Source: Pseudomonas abieticivorans
Lineage (GTDB): Bacteria; Pseudomonadota; Gammaproteobacteria; Pseudomonadales; Pseudomonadaceae
Direction of reading: 5' to 3'
Assembly: GCF_023509015.1 (NCBI RefSeq)
Contig: NZ_CP094975.1
Coordinates: 4,271,501 to 4,335,500 of the forward strand
Length of the DNA stretch: 64,000 bases
This document shows positions 8,873 to 18,295 of this stretch, in pieces. The notes beneath the pieces are model-generated. The model was not told the DNA's origin, ran no database searches, and saw nothing but the letters and a program-made list of their open reading frames with translations. Position 1 is the first letter of the stretch; the number at the start of each line of letters is the position of its first letter. A program made the translations under genes and the position numbers.

Positions 8873-9967
8873 ATGAGCGCCGTCAATCGCGCAGCGGTGG
8901 AAGCCGTGCTTCGCCAATACACCGACCCCTATCTGAACCAGGATCCGGTCAGCGCCGGCTGTGTGCGGGCCATTGATGTGCAGGGTGACCGGGTCACCGT
9001 GCAACTGGAGCTGGGCTACGCCGCCGGGCTGTTCAAGAACGGGTGGGCCCAGGTGCTGCAGATGGCGCTGGAGGGCCTGGACGGCGTGGCCTCGGCCAAG
9101 GTCGAGATCAACTGCGTGATTGCCGCGCACAAGGCCCAGGCGCAGATCCCGGGCATGGCCAACGTCAAGAACATCATCGCCGTGGCCTCGGGCAAGGGCG
9201 GGGTGGGCAAGTCCACCACCGCCGCCAACCTGGCCCTGGCGCTGTCACGCGAAGGCGCCAAGGTAGGCATCCTCGACGCCGACATCTATGGCCCAAGCCA
9301 AGGCGTGATGTTCGGTATCCCGGAGGGCACCCGCCCGCGGGTCAAGGACCAGAAGTGGTTCGTGCCGCTTGAGGCCCACGGCGTCGAAGTGATGTCCATG
9401 GCCTTCCTGACCGATGACAACACGCCCATGGTCTGGCGTGGGCCAATGGTGTCCGGTGCCTTGCTGCAACTGATTACCCAAACGGCCTGGAATGACCTGG
9501 ATTACCTGGTGATCGACATGCCGCCAGGCACCGGTGACATCCAACTGACCCTGGCGCAGAAAGTGCCGGTGGTGGGTTCGGTGATCGTCACCACCCCGCA
9601 AGACCTGGCCCTGCTGGACGCGCGCAAGGGCGTGGAGATGTTCCGCAAGGTCAACATCCCGGTACTGGGGGTGGTCGAGAACATGGCCGTGCACATCTGC
9701 TCCAACTGTGGCCACGCCGAGCACCTGTTCGGTGAGGGTGGTGGCGAGAAGCTGGCCTCGCAATACGGCGTGGAGCTGCTGGCCTCGCTGCCGTTGTCGA
9801 TGCTGATCCGCGAACAGGCTGACAGCGGCAAGCCCACTGCCATTGCCGAGCCAGAAAGCCAGATCGCCATGGTGTACCAGGAGTTGGCCCGCCAGGTAGG
9901 CGCGCGGATTGTGTTGCAGGAGGCTGCGGCGCCGGCCATGCCGAGCATCACCATCAGCGACGATTGA
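8873..9967 (+). CDS. apbC: ApbC/Mrp iron-sulfur cluster carrier ATPase
   Basis: ApbC (Mrp) is a homodimeric P-loop ATPase that carries and delivers [4Fe-4S] clusters to apo-proteins. The 364-residue protein has an N-terminal MIP18/DUF59 domain (1-90). A deviant Walker A motif, SGKGGVGKSTTAANLALAL, starts near residue 105. The switch region contains DADIYGPSQ, and the cluster-binding CxxC is in HICSNCGHAEH. The start at 8873 (MSAVNRAAV) has CGGGAG 5-6 bases upstream; the GTG two codons earlier overlaps that site. It is divergently transcribed from metG, an arrangement common in gamma-proteobacteria. Confidence 0.95.
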   Translation: MSAVNRAAVEAVLRQYTDPYLNQDPVSAGCVRAIDVQGDRVTVQLELGYAAGLFKNGWAQVLQMALEGLDGVASAKVEINCVIAAHKAQAQIPGMANVKNIIAVASGKGGVGKSTTAANLALALSREGAKVGILDADIYGPSQGVMFGIPEGTRPRVKDQKWFVPLEAHGVEVMSMAFLTDDNTPMVWRGPMVSGALLQLITQTAWNDLDYLVIDMPPGTGDIQLTLAQKVPVVGSVIVTTPQDLALLDARKGVEMFRKVNIPVLGVVENMAVHICSNCGHAEHLFGEGGGEKLASQYGVELLASLPLSMLIREQADSGKPTAIAEPESQIAMVYQELARQVGARIVLQEAAAPAMPSITISDD

Positions 9968-9979
9968 GGGGTAGGGCCG

Positions 9980-10024
9980 GTTCGCGGATGAATCCCCGCC
10001 TATAGGGGGGATTCACCCGCGAAA
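9980..10024. repeat. REP-type palindrome
   Basis: TTCGCGGATGAATCCCCGCC and its near-inverse GGGGATTCACCCGCGAA form a hairpin just after the apbC stop. Confidence 0.6.
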
Positions 10025-10050
10025 ACCAGCGCTGCAAATATTGCAGGCAT

Positions 10051-10080
10051 AAAAAAACCCGCTCGAAAGCGGGTTTTTTT
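10051..10080. terminator. Bidirectional Rho-independent terminator
   Basis: AAAAAAACCCGCT-CGAA-AGCGGGTTTTTTT is a perfect stem with A- and T-tracts on either side, so it works for both the converging apbC and cold-shock transcripts. Confidence 0.92.
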
Positions 10081-10097
10081 GAAAGCGTCAGAACAAG

Positions 10098-10307
10098 TTA
10101 TGCAACTTGAACTTCTTCAGCTTGCATGCCTTTCTGGCCGCGGGTAGCGACGAAAGTCACTTGCTGGCCTTCTTTCAGGCTTTTGAAGCCGTCAGCCTGG
10201 ATGGCTTTGAAGTGTACGAACAGGTCGTCACCGGATTGTGGAGTGATGAAGCCGAAGCCTTTTTCATCGTTGAACCACTTAACGGTACCGGTTTGGCGAT
10301 TGGACAT
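10098..10307 (-). CDS. Cold-shock domain protein (CspA family)
   Basis: This 69-residue protein is a single cold-shock domain that binds single-stranded RNA/DNA and acts as an RNA chaperone. The RNP1 motif KGFGFITP and RNP2 motif LFVHFKAI are both present, after the typical start [12 protein letters not shown]. An AAGGAG site lies just before the ATG. The gene is monocistronic and convergent with apbC, with a shared terminator. The >300-bp gene-free stretch upstream probably contains a long 5' leader, as in many cspA-type genes. The sequence does not show whether this copy is cold-inducible or constitutive. Confidence 0.95.
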   Translation of the reverse strand: MSNRQTGTVKWFNDEKGFGFITPQSGDDLFVHFKAIQADGFKSLKEGQQVTFVATRGQKGMQAEEVQVA

Positions 10308-10606
10308 GGTGTATCTCCTTGGACAAAGTTAACTGCGGTTCAGGAAACGCCCTGGCCGAGACTGAGTGCAAAGAGCAGGAAAATTCATGAAGATGTAAAA
10401 CATCGGGTAGAGATTCTCAGTGACACAAGCAACACAGTGGCGCCACCTTAACCCTTTTTCCAGAACGTGCCAATGGTCTTTGTGAGGTTTCTCGCAAATC
10501 ATGACTGACGGCAGTTAAACGCACCTTCATGCAGCGGTTTTCAAGGGTTGCGCACCACCCAATGACCGTTCGGTTCCGTACAATCGGCACAAATGTAGCG
10601 CAGTCT
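10308..10606. other. Gene-free divergent region between cold-shock gene and dcd
   Basis: No ORF with a credible start was seen. The stretch next to the cold-shock gene is likely its promoter and 5' untranslated leader. No clear terminator or REP copy was found here. Confidence 0.5.
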
Positions 10607-10635
10607 TTGAATGGCGAGCCCCGGCCCGGTAAGAT
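10607..10635 (+). promoter_or_regulatory. Candidate sigma70 promoter of dcd
   Basis: TTGAAT and TAAGAT are separated by exactly 17 bases and end 44 bases before the dcd ATG. This is a pattern match only. Confidence 0.4.
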
Positions 10636-10679
10636 GGCCGGCAGAATTTCATCACCTCGCTATTCAGGACACCCCCGCC

Positions 10680-11246
10680 ATGAGCATCAAATCGGACAAG
10701 TGGATTCGCCGCATGGCGCAAGAGCACGGCATGATCGAACCTTTCGTCGAGCGCCAGATGCGCGGTGAAGGCGCCAACCGGGTGATCTCCTTCGGCGTGT
10801 CCAGCTACGGCTACGACGTGCGTTGCGCCGACGAATTCAAGGTGTTCACCAACATCAACTCGGCCACCGTGGACCCGAAGAACTTCGACGAAAAGAGCTT
10901 TGTCGACGTGAAAAGCGACGTCTGCATCATCCCGCCGAACTCCTTCGCCCTGGCACGCACCGTCGAGTACTTCCGCATCCCGCGCAACGTTCTCACCATC
11001 TGCCTGGGCAAAAGCACCTACGCGCGCTGCGGCATCATTGTCAACGTCACCCCGCTGGAACCTGAGTGGGAAGGCCACGTGACCCTGGAGTTCTCCAACA
11101 CCACCACCTTACCGGCCAAGATCTACGCCAACGAAGGCGTGGCACAGATGCTCTTCCTTGAGTCCGACGAAGAGTGCGAAGTGTCGTACAAGGATCGCGG
11201 CGGCAAGTACCAGGGCCAGCGCGGCGTCACCCTGCCACGCACCTGA
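10680..11246 (+). CDS. dcd: dCTP deaminase
   Basis: Dcd converts dCTP to dUTP, the main source of dUMP for thymidylate synthesis in enterobacteria and pseudomonads. The protein from 10680 is 188 residues, the family size, beginning [15 protein letters not shown]. It has the trimeric dUTPase/dCTP deaminase fold signatures, including [19 protein letters not shown] with the catalytic glutamate in the downstream stretch [13 protein letters not shown]. The nucleotide-binding tail [11 protein letters not shown] is intact. A start at 10611 is possible in frame but would add 23 unusual residues and overlap the likely promoter, so 10680 is preferred. Confidence 0.96.
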   Translation: MSIKSDKWIRRMAQEHGMIEPFVERQMRGEGANRVISFGVSSYGYDVRCADEFKVFTNINSATVDPKNFDEKSFVDVKSDVCIIPPNSFALARTVEYFRIPRNVLTICLGKSTYARCGIIVNVTPLEPEWEGHVTLEFSNTTTLPAKIYANEGVAQMLFLESDEECEVSYKDRGGKYQGQRGVTLPRT

Positions 11247-11344
11247 TTCGACGAAGGGCGCTGAACTCGGCCGGTAAACGGCACTCTATTGGTGGAACGC
11301 CCAGGTTTGCTCAAGCAAGCCGGGCCTACGTCAAGGAGTGCCCT

Positions 11345-11560
11345 ATGAAAATAGACCCGACTATCAGCGCCAAGCTAGCCTTGCTCGAGCCCAACCACAT
11401 TGGTGTGCTGGCCTGGTCATTGTTGGCAAATCCACTGGCCGCGCAAATGGCCGGCGGCATTCCGGGCCAACCCGATCCGGACACCCCGCAACCCAACCAG
11501 CCCACCGAACCCGGTGAGCCGATGATCCCCGACGAGCCGCCACCTGCCCCCGTGGCGTGA
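11345..11560 (+). CDS. Small proline-rich protein of unknown function
   Basis: This 71-residue protein starts MKIDPTISAKLALLEPNHIG, with AAGGAG 8 bases upstream of the ATG at 11345, so it is probably translated. The first ~40 residues could form one helix and a short hydrophobic patch (VLAWSLLANPLAAQMAGG). The C-terminal 30 residues are almost all Pro, Glu, Asp, Gln and Thr (DPDTPQPNQPTEPGEP). There is no cleavable signal peptide, metal motif or recognised domain. It lies between dcd and pheC on the same strand but at normal intergenic distance. I do not recognise the family. Confidence 0.6.
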   Translation: MKIDPTISAKLALLEPNHIGVLAWSLLANPLAAQMAGGIPGQPDPDTPQPNQPTEPGEPMIPDEPPPAPVA

Positions 11561-11625
11561 TAGCAGTCGCACTGGCCGGGCCTGACAGGTAATCTCTGGG
11601 GATTACCCCGACAATAAGGCCCGCC

Positions 11626-12432
11626 ATGTCTGTTCTCGCATTCAGTCGTTTTGCCCACGCCTGCGCCATCAGCCTGATGTTTGCAGCGCCGGTTTTTGCC
11701 GCAGACAATCACCTCGAGCAGATCCTTGCCCATGGCGTGCTGCGTGTCGGCACCACGGGTGACTACAAACCTTTCAGTTACAAGGACACTGCCACCGGCA
11801 CGTTCATTGGCCTGGACATCGAATTGGCCCAGTCATTGGCCGATACCTTGGGTGTGAAACTGCAAATCGTGCCTACCACTTGGCCTAACCTGATGAACGA
11901 CCTGGCCGCCGACAAATACGACCTGGCCTTGAGCGGCGTATCGGTGAACCTGGAACGGCAGAAAAAGGCGTTTTTCTCGACGCCCTACCAAACCGATGGC
12001 AAGACCCCGATCACCCTGTGTAAAAACGTCAGCCAATACCAGACCCTGGGGCAGATCGACAAGCCGAACGTGCGCGCCATCGTCAACCCGGGCGGCACCA
12101 ACGAGAAGTTCGCCCGCGCCCACCTCAAGCAAGCGCAGATCATCGTGCACGATGACAACGTCACCATCTTCCAGCAGATCGTCGACGGCAAGGCCGACCT
12201 GATGATGACCGATGCGGTGGAAACGCGTTTGCAGCAGAAGATCCACCCGGAACTCTGCGCGGTGCACCCGGACAAACCGTTCGACTTCTCCGAGAAAGCC
12301 GCGTTGTTGCCGCAAGACATCGCGCTCAAGCAGTACGTCGATCAGTTCCTGCATCAAGACCAGGCCAGCGGCAATTTCAAACAGCGTTTCCAGCGTTGGT
12401 TGGACTACCCGTGGCAGCCGGCCCACCAGTGA
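11626..12432 (+). CDS. pheC: Periplasmic cyclohexadienyl (prephenate/arogenate) dehydratase
   Basis: PheC is a periplasmic enzyme built on the solute-binding protein fold that turns prephenate into phenylpyruvate (and arogenate into phenylalanine). The 268-residue protein has a signal peptide (about 1-25, cut after VFAA). The motifs RVGTTGDYKPFSY, PTTWPNLMNDLA, GKTPITLC, IVNPGGTNEKFARA and FQQIVDGKADLMMTDAVE closely track the P. aeruginosa PheC sequence as I remember it. The GGTNEKFARAHL stretch distinguishes PheC from ordinary amino-acid binding proteins. Its 3' end overlaps the convergent pdeM gene by 56 bp. Confidence 0.85.
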   Translation: MSVLAFSRFAHACAISLMFAAPVFAADNHLEQILAHGVLRVGTTGDYKPFSYKDTATGTFIGLDIELAQSLADTLGVKLQIVPTTWPNLMNDLAADKYDLALSGVSVNLERQKKAFFSTPYQTDGKTPITLCKNVSQYQTLGQIDKPNVRAIVNPGGTNEKFARAHLKQAQIIVHDDNVTIFQQIVDGKADLMMTDAVETRLQQKIHPELCAVHPDKPFDFSEKAALLPQDIALKQYVDQFLHQDQASGNFKQRFQRWLDYPWQPAHQ

Positions 12433-13078
12433 CCGGCCAAACCTGACCGTCACCCACCACGAACACTCGCTCGCCAGGGCCGCAGCGCACCGGATGGCCG
12501 CCGGTAAAGGCCCCGAAGGCGGGCAGCAGGCTGACGTCGCGGCCGATGTGGTAGCACGGCAGGCGCAGGCTTTGGCGACCTTTGCCGACCAGGCGGTACA
12601 CCGGGTGCACGTGCCCGGCCAGCACCGGGTAACCAGGGCAAGGCGCAGGCTCGTGTTGCAGTGCCAACGCACCTAGCAGCAAAGGCTCGGCCACCACCTC
12701 GAAGCCCAGGTGGGCGGGCGGGTCGCCAGCGGCGTGGTCGTGGTTGCCGCGGATCAAGGTGATGGTCAAGGCGCCATGCCGGGCTCGCCACTCACTCAGT
12801 GCCGCCAAGGTGGCCGGTGCATGCGAGCCACGGGCGTGCAAGAAATCCCCGAGAAAAATAAGCCGCTGGCAGTCGTGCTGTCGCAGCAAGTGGTCGAGCA
12901 CCTGCACGTTGCTTTGCGTGGTGCCGCGGGGCACCGGCTGGCCCAAGCGACGGTAGGCGGCGGCCTTGCCAAAGTGCGCGTCGGCGATCAGCAAGGCCTT
13001 CTGTTCGGGCCAATACACGGCCTTCTCCGGTAGCAACCAGAGCTCGCAGCCGGCCAGTGTCACGGTCTGATGGGTCAT
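12377..13078 (-). CDS. pdeM: PdeM, ligase-associated DNA damage response metallophosphoesterase
   Basis: PdeM is the calcineurin-like phosphoesterase/endonuclease that accompanies a bacterial ATP-dependent ligase in a four-gene DNA-repair module. The 233-residue protein has the metallophosphatase motifs in order: [27 protein letters not shown] and LAGHVHPVY. It overlaps the helicase gene upstream by 4 bp (13075-13078), implying translational coupling. Its C-terminal ~18 codons ([16 protein letters not shown]) extend into the 3' end of pheC on the other strand and look low-complexity. The tail may therefore be a drifted extension rather than a functional part. Confidence 0.88.
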   Translation of the reverse strand: MTHQTVTLAGCELWLLPEKAVYWPEQKALLIADAHFGKAAAYRRLGQPVPRGTTQSNVQVLDHLLRQHDCQRLIFLGDFLHARGSHAPATLAALSEWRARHGALTITLIRGNHDHAAGDPPAHLGFEVVAEPLLLGALALQHEPAPCPGYPVLAGHVHPVYRLVGKGRQSLRLPCYHIGRDVSLLPAFGAFTGGHPVRCGPGERVFVVGDGQVWPVTGGPAATGSPTNAGNAV

Positions 13079-15528
13079 GTGTTGTCCTGGGGGCCGGCGG
13101 CTTTTTCCAGTTCGCCGACCATGCGTGCGATGCGGTCAGCCAGTTTTTCCGAACTCAGGCTTTCGCGAAACCGTTCCACCAGCAGTGGGAAGGCCAGCGG
13201 AGTGGGGCGTTTTAGTGCGTGCAGGTCCAACCGTCGCGAGGCGATACGCTGCAGGGTGTGGGTCAGGCGGTCGACATCCAGTTCCTGGCGCAGCACTTCT
13301 TCCTGGGCCTGGGTCAGCAGCAGGTTGCCGGCGTCGTATTGTTTGAATACTTCAAAGAACAGCCCGCTGGACGCTTGCACCTGGCGGGTGCTTTTTTGCG
13401 AACCGGGATAGCCACCGAATACCAGCCCAGAGATGCGCGCGATCTCACGGAAGCGCCGCAGGGCCAGTTCGCCGGCATTCAGGCTGGCCAGCACGTCTTC
13501 CAAAAGATGCTCGGGGCTGAGCAGGGCACCGTTCAACCAGGTGGCCCAGTCCACCGGAGTAGCGCTGAGCAGTTCGAAACCATAGTCGTTGACCGCGATG
13601 GAAAACGTTAGCGGCTGGCGTTGGCTCATGCGCGAGGCCAACAGGCTGGCCAGCCCCAGGTGCACCTGGCGGCCGGCAAAGGGGTACAGAAACAGGTGCC
13701 AGCCCTCGCGAGACTTCAGGGTTTCGGCCAGCAGGGTGTGCTCGGTGGGCAGCGCCGACCAGTGCTGTTGCACCTCCAGCAAGGGGCGTACGGCCTGCAT
13801 CGGGGCGCTGTGGTATTCGCCGCGCGCCGCCAGGCCCAGTTGCGCCACCAAGGCATCGGCCAATTCGCTGGACAGTGGCATGCGCCCGCCATTCCAGCGC
13901 GGCACGGCGGCCTTTTTGCCGGTGCTGCGCTTGACATAGGCGGTCATGTTTTCCACCCGCACCAGTTCCAACGTGCGCCCGGCAAACAGAAAACCGTCGC
14001 CGGGGCGAAGGCGGGCGATGAAGGTTTCCTCGACACTGCCCAGGCTGCGGCCGCCGCCGCCCTTGCTCCAGAACTTGAGCTGGATGCTGGCGTCACTGAC
14101 GATGGTGCCGATGCTCATGCGGTGGCGCCGGGCGATGCGCGCATCCGGCACGCGCCAGCGGCCATGCTCGTCGGGTTCCACGCGCTGGTAGTCGGGGTAG
14201 GCGGTCAGTGAGTCGCCGCCATGGTGGACAAAGGCCAGGGCCCAGGCCCACTCCTCATCGCTCAGGTCGCGATAGGCCCAGGTGCTTTGTACTTCCGCAC
14301 GCAGTTCGTCAGGCAAAAAACCACCGCCCAAGGCCATGCTGACCACATGTTGTACCAACACATCCAACGGCTTGTGGGGCGATTCACGCGGTTCGATACG
14401 GCGCTCGGCCACCGCGACCTGCGCCGCAGCAGCTTCCACCAGTTCCAGGCTGTGGGTCGGCACCAGCGTCACCCGGGACGGGCGCCCCGGTGCATGGCCG
14501 GAGCGCCCGGCACGCTGCATCAAGCGCGCCACGCCCTTGGCCGAACCGATCTGCAACACCCGCTCCACCGGCAAAAAGTCCACGCCCAGGTCCAGGCTGG
14601 AGGTGCACACCACGGCTTTCAACTGGCCGGCCTTGAGCGCGCCCTCGACCCAGTCGCGGGTGTCCCGGGCCAGGGAGCCGTGGTGCAGGGCGATGATGCC
14701 GGCCCAGTCCGGGCGCTTGTCGAGGATGGCCTGGTACCAGATCTCCGATTGCGCGCGGGTATTGGTAAACACCAGGCAACTGCTGCTGTGGTCGATCTCG
14801 TTGATCACCGGTTCCAGCATGCGCAGGCCCATGTGCCCGGCCCAGGGGAAGCGCTCGATATTACCCGGCAGCAGGGTGTCGACGTCGATGCGCTTGGCGT
14901 CGGCCCCTTGCACGCTCACCCCATTGCCAGCAGGTAGCAGCACGGCCTGGGCATGTGCCTGATTGCCCAACGTGGCGGAAATACCCCACACGATCAACGC
15001 CGGGTTCCAGCGCCGCAGCCGCGCCAAGGCCAGTTGTAGCTGAACGCCGCGCTTGTTGCCGATCAGTTCGTGCCATTCGTCCACCACCACCATCTGCAGG
15101 CTGGCCAGTTCCGTGGCGGCGTTGGCGCGGGCCAGCAGCAAGGTCAGGCTTTCCGGCGTGGTGATCAGGGTGGTAGGCAGGCGACGGCTTTGCCGGGCAC
15201 GTTCGGCGCTGCCGGTATCCCCGGTGCGCAGGCCCAAGGTCCAGGGGATCTGCAGGTCGTCCAGGGGCGCTTGCAGGGCTTTGAGGGTGTCGGCAGCCAG
15301 CGCGCGCATGGGGGTTATCCACAACACGGTCAGTGGCGCCTTGGGCTTGGCCTTGACGGCATAACGTTGCAGGGCGGCGAACCACAGGGCGTAGGTTTTG
15401 CCGGCGCCGGTGCTGGCGTGCAACAGGCCTGATTCGCCGCGCTTCACAGCCGACCACACGGTTTTCTGAAAAGCGAAGGGCTTCCAGTTGCGCGGGGCGA
15501 ACCATTGTTGGGCGAAGGAGGGGGGCAT
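13075..15528 (-). CDS. Lhr-like DEXH helicase, ligase-associated DNA damage response
   Basis: This 817-residue superfamily 2 helicase belongs to the Lhr group associated with the bacterial ATP-dependent ligase. Motif I is [12 protein letters not shown], motif II is [10 protein letters not shown], motif III ISATLG and motif [17 protein letters not shown]. The Lhr-type C-terminal region follows (winged helix and beta-barrel, about residues 400-800). It should translocate on DNA to support repair together with the ligase, exonuclease and PdeM. It overlaps pdeM by 4 bp. The ligase normally found next to it is 4.5 kb away, behind a transporter operon. Confidence 0.92.
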   Translation of the reverse strand: MPPSFAQQWFAPRNWKPFAFQKTVWSAVKRGESGLLHASTGAGKTYALWFAALQRYAVKAKPKAPLTVLWITPMRALAADTLKALQAPLDDLQIPWTLGLRTGDTGSAERARQSRRLPTTLITTPESLTLLLARANAATELASLQMVVVDEWHELIGNKRGVQLQLALARLRRWNPALIVWGISATLGNQAHAQAVLLPAGNGVSVQGADAKRIDVDTLLPGNIERFPWAGHMGLRMLEPVINEIDHSSSCLVFTNTRAQSEIWYQAILDKRPDWAGIIALHHGSLARDTRDWVEGALKAGQLKAVVCTSSLDLGVDFLPVERVLQIGSAKGVARLMQRAGRSGHAPGRPSRVTLVPTHSLELVEAAAAQVAVAERRIEPRESPHKPLDVLVQHVVSMALGGGFLPDELRAEVQSTWAYRDLSDEEWAWALAFVHHGGDSLTAYPDYQRVEPDEHGRWRVPDARIARRHRMSIGTIVSDASIQLKFWSKGGGGRSLGSVEETFIARLRPGDGFLFAGRTLELVRVENMTAYVKRSTGKKAAVPRWNGGRMPLSSELADALVAQLGLAARGEYHSAPMQAVRPLLEVQQHWSALPTEHTLLAETLKSREGWHLFLYPFAGRQVHLGLASLLASRMSQRQPLTFSIAVNDYGFELLSATPVDWATWLNGALLSPEHLLEDVLASLNAGELALRRFREIARISGLVFGGYPGSQKSTRQVQASSGLFFEVFKQYDAGNLLLTQAQEEVLRQELDVDRLTHTLQRIASRRLDLHALKRPTPLAFPLLVERFRESLSSEKLADRIARMVGELEKAAGPQDNT

Positions 15529-15608
15529 GCCGGGGCATCCTGAAGGGGTACTTCAGTGACAGCGGCGGCGGGGAGTTAGTTTTAATGAGTTGGGATTGGC
15601 GCTGTGGC

Positions 15609-15666
15609 CTTCGCGGATGCTCCTACAGGCCACCTGCGCCTGTAGGAGCGGATTGATCCGCGAAAA
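15609..15666. repeat. REP doublet
   Basis: TTCGCGGATGCTCCTACAGG and CCTGTAGGAGCGGATTGATCCGCGAA are inverted copies. They separate the helicase from the transporter ATPase gene, at one edge of the transporter cassette. Confidence 0.75.
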
Positions 15667-15679
15667 GATCGACGCGGTC

Positions 15680-16444
15680 CTACTTCAGGTTACCGCTCAA
15701 AAACTGCCGCAACCGCTCGCTCTTCGGGTTACCCAACACGTCGGCCGGCACGCCTTCTTCCTCCACCAGGCCCTTGTGCAGGAATACCACCTGGCTCGAC
15801 ACCTGGCGGGCGAAGCTCATTTCGTGGGTGACCATCAGCATGGTCCGGCCTTCTTCGGCCAGGCCCTGGATCACCTTGAGCACCTCGCCGACCAACTCCG
15901 GGTCCAGCGCCGAGGTGGGTTCGTCGAACAGCATCACCTCCGGCTCCATGGCCAGGGCCCGGGCGATGGCCACGCGCTGTTGCTGGCCACCGGACAGGAA
16001 CGCCGGGTACTGGTCGGCAACGCGTGCCGGCAGGCCCACCTTGTCCAGGTAGCGGCGGGCGCGGTCCTCGGCTTCGGTCTTGCTCACGCCCAACACGCGG
16101 CGTGGGGCCATGGTGATGTTTTCCAGCACCGTCATGTGGCTCCACAGGTTGAAGTGCTGGAACACCATGGCCAGGCGGGTGCGGATGCGTTGCAGCTCAT
16201 CGGGGTCGGCCACGCGCATGCCGTGCACGTCGTGCACCATTTGGATCTGCTTGCCGTCCAGGCTCATGGCGCCGTCGTTAGGGGTTTCCAGAAAATTGAT
16301 GCAGCGCAGGAAGGTGCTTTTGCCCGAGCCGCTCGCGCCGATCAGGCTGATCACGTCGCCCGTCTTGGCCTTGAGCGAAACACCCTTGAGCACTTCGTTG
16401 TCGCCGTAGCTTTTGTGCAGGCCGTCGATGGTCAATTTATACAT
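15680..16444 (-). CDS. ABC transporter ATPase, basic amino acid uptake (AotP/HisP-like)
   Basis: This 254-residue ATPase energises a polar amino-acid importer. It has Walker A GASGSGKSTFLRC, signature LSGGQQQRVAIARALA, Walker B VMLFDEPTSALDPELVGE and the switch histidine in VTHEMSFARQ. The extended loop between Walker A and the Q-loop and the QHFNLWSHMTVLEN stretch match the AotP/HisP group. It is the last gene of a five-gene minus-strand operon (binding protein, two permeases, AotO-like enzyme, ATPase), the same order as aotJQMOP. The ATG at 16444 was preferred over the TTG at 16450. Confidence 0.9.
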   Translation of the reverse strand: MYKLTIDGLHKSYGDNEVLKGVSLKAKTGDVISLIGASGSGKSTFLRCINFLETPNDGAMSLDGKQIQMVHDVHGMRVADPDELQRIRTRLAMVFQHFNLWSHMTVLENITMAPRRVLGVSKTEAEDRARRYLDKVGLPARVADQYPAFLSGGQQQRVAIARALAMEPEVMLFDEPTSALDPELVGEVLKVIQGLAEEGRTMLMVTHEMSFARQVSSQVVFLHKGLVEEEGVPADVLGNPKSERLRQFLSGNLK

Positions 16445-16456
16445 GTGCAAAAGGCC

Positions 16457-17575
16457 TCAAGGCGAAAGGAGGTAGCCGCTGCGAAAGGCTTCGCGGCCGG
16501 CGACATGGGCGATGACCATGCCGGCGGTGGCAAAGCGGCGCAGTGAGCGGGCGTACATCAGGCCCGCTTGACGGTTATGGACCGGGGTGACCTGGTCGGT
16601 CAGCGGGTCGATGATTTCGGCGATCAATTGGCCGGCTTCCAGGTACTCGCCGGGCAGGGCGCAGAACACCAGCAGGCCGCCATTGGGGGTGGCCACAGGC
16701 TCCACGGCGGCCAGCTCGGTGGCCGGGTACAGCAGTTCGGGCAATGCTTGGGGGGGACCGTCGATAGCGCCGAAATGGGTCAGGTAGTTCAGGATCGCCT
16801 GGGCATCGCGGGTGGCCAGGGCGTGGTTGACGTCGCCTTGGCCGCGCAGTTCGAGGGTCACCGAGAAACTGCCCATGGGGATCTCGAACAGGTGCTTGAA
16901 GCGCTGTTGCAACTGCCACCACACCAGGGTGAAGCACTCGTCGAACGATTGCCCGCCTGAATCGGTTGCCAACAGGCTGGCCTGCGAGCCGATATAACGC
17001 GACAACGGCTCGACCTTGTCCCACGCCTCGGGGGTGGTGTACAGGTGCTCCACTGCCTCGAAGTCGCAGTGCAGGTCCAGCACCATGTCGGCATCGCAGG
17101 CCAGCCGTTGCAGGGTCAGGCGTTGGGACTGCAACTGGGTGGCGGGCACTTGTGCGTTCAATGCCCGCAGCAGCGCTTTGCGCACCAGGGCGACGTTGTG
17201 CTGGGGGGCGTCGCTCAAGTGCGCTTCGATCTCGCTGCCCACCTGATCGCTGAGGTCGACGAAGGCGCGGTTGAAGTTCTGCCCGCTCTCCAGTTCGTAG
17301 CGGCCCAGCGGCACGTCCATCAGTACCTGTTCCAGGCCCACCGGGTTGGCGACGGGCACCAGCACCACTTCACTGCGCAGTTGGCCGGCCGCTTCCAGTT
17401 CGGCCAGGCGCTGCTTGAGGTGGAAGGCCACCAGCATGCCCGGCAGTTCGTCGGCGTGCAGCGACGACTGGATGTACACCTTGCGCCCAGTGCCCTGCGG
17501 GCCGTAATGGAAGCTGTGGATTTGCCGGGCCGTGCCGGGTACGGGGGCAAGCAAATCATGAATCTGATGTTGCAT
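16457..17575 (-). CDS. AotO-like succinylglutamate desuccinylase/aspartoacylase family protein
   Basis: This 372-residue protein belongs to the zinc-dependent M14-type deacylase family (AstE/AspA). The zinc-binding H and E are in SSLHADELPGM near residue 40 and the third ligand in VLDLHCDFEAVEHLY. A C-terminal lipoyl-like beta domain follows (LLVFCALPGEYLEAGQLIAEIIDP). Family members remove acyl groups from amino acids. Its position between the permeases and ATPase mirrors AotO of the P. aeruginosa arginine/ornithine transporter operon, where its role is unclear. It may deacylate an imported acyl-amino acid; this is inference. Confidence 0.85.
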   Translation of the reverse strand: MQHQIHDLLAPVPGTARQIHSFHYGPQGTGRKVYIQSSLHADELPGMLVAFHLKQRLAELEAAGQLRSEVVLVPVANPVGLEQVLMDVPLGRYELESGQNFNRAFVDLSDQVGSEIEAHLSDAPQHNVALVRKALLRALNAQVPATQLQSQRLTLQRLACDADMVLDLHCDFEAVEHLYTTPEAWDKVEPLSRYIGSQASLLATDSGGQSFDECFTLVWWQLQQRFKHLFEIPMGSFSVTLELRGQGDVNHALATRDAQAILNYLTHFGAIDGPPQALPELLYPATELAAVEPVATPNGGLLVFCALPGEYLEAGQLIAEIIDPLTDQVTPVHNRQAGLMYARSLRRFATAGMVIAHVAGREAFRSGYLLSP

Positions 17576-17584
17576 GGTTCAGTC

Positions 17585-18295
17585 CTAGTGCGCAGGGCCG
17601 AGGAAGGCCAGCCAGCGTCGTTCTGCCAGGCGGAACAAACCCACCAGGGCAAAGGTGATGGTCAGGTAGATCAAGGCCGCGATGCCGAACGATTGGAAGG
17701 TCAGGAACGTCGCCGAGTTGGCGTCGCGGGCCACCTTGAGAATGTCCGGCACGGTGGCGGTAAAGGCCACGGTGGTGGAGTGCAGCATCAGGATCACTTC
17801 GTTGCTGTAGTAGGGCAGCGAACGGCGCAGGGCCGAGGGCATGATCACGTAGGCGTAGAGCTTCCAGCCGGTCAGGCCATAGGCCTTGGCCGCCTCGACT
17901 TCACCATGGGCCATGCTCTTGATGGCGCCGGCGAAAATCTCGGTGGTGTAGGCGCAGGTGTTCAGCGCAAACGCCAGGATGGTGCAGTTCATGGCATCGC
18001 GAAAGAACGAATCGAGTATCGGTTGCTCGCGCACCGCGGCGATGCTGTAGATGCCGGTGTAGCAGATCAGCAACTGGATATACAGCGGCGTGCCACGGAA
18101 CAGGTAGGTGTAGAACTGCACCGGCCAGCGGATGTAGAAGTGCGGCGAGACGCGGGCGATGGACAGTGGGATCGACACCACGAAGCCAATGGCGATCGAG
18201 GCGCTGAGCAACCACATGGTCATGGCAAGGCCGGTGATGTGCTGGCCATCGGAGTACAGGAACGGGCGCCAGTATTGCTGCAAGAGTTCAATCAT
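17585..18295 (-). CDS. ABC transporter permease, HisM/AotM-like
   Basis: This 236-residue inner-membrane subunit has the MetI-like permease fold, with about five helices. The EAA coupling motif is EVEAAKAYGLTGWKLYAYVIMPSA (residues ~155-178 region), which docks on the ATPase. It overlaps the upstream permease gene by 4 bp (18292-18295), so the two are translationally coupled and form a heterodimeric channel. Family: polar amino-acid uptake. Confidence 0.9.
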   Translation of the reverse strand: MIELLQQYWRPFLYSDGQHITGLAMTMWLLSASIAIGFVVSIPLSIARVSPHFYIRWPVQFYTYLFRGTPLYIQLLICYTGIYSIAAVREQPILDSFFRDAMNCTILAFALNTCAYTTEIFAGAIKSMAHGEVEAAKAYGLTGWKLYAYVIMPSALRRSLPYYSNEVILMLHSTTVAFTATVPDILKVARDANSATFLTFQSFGIAALIYLTITFALVGLFRLAERRWLAFLGPAH

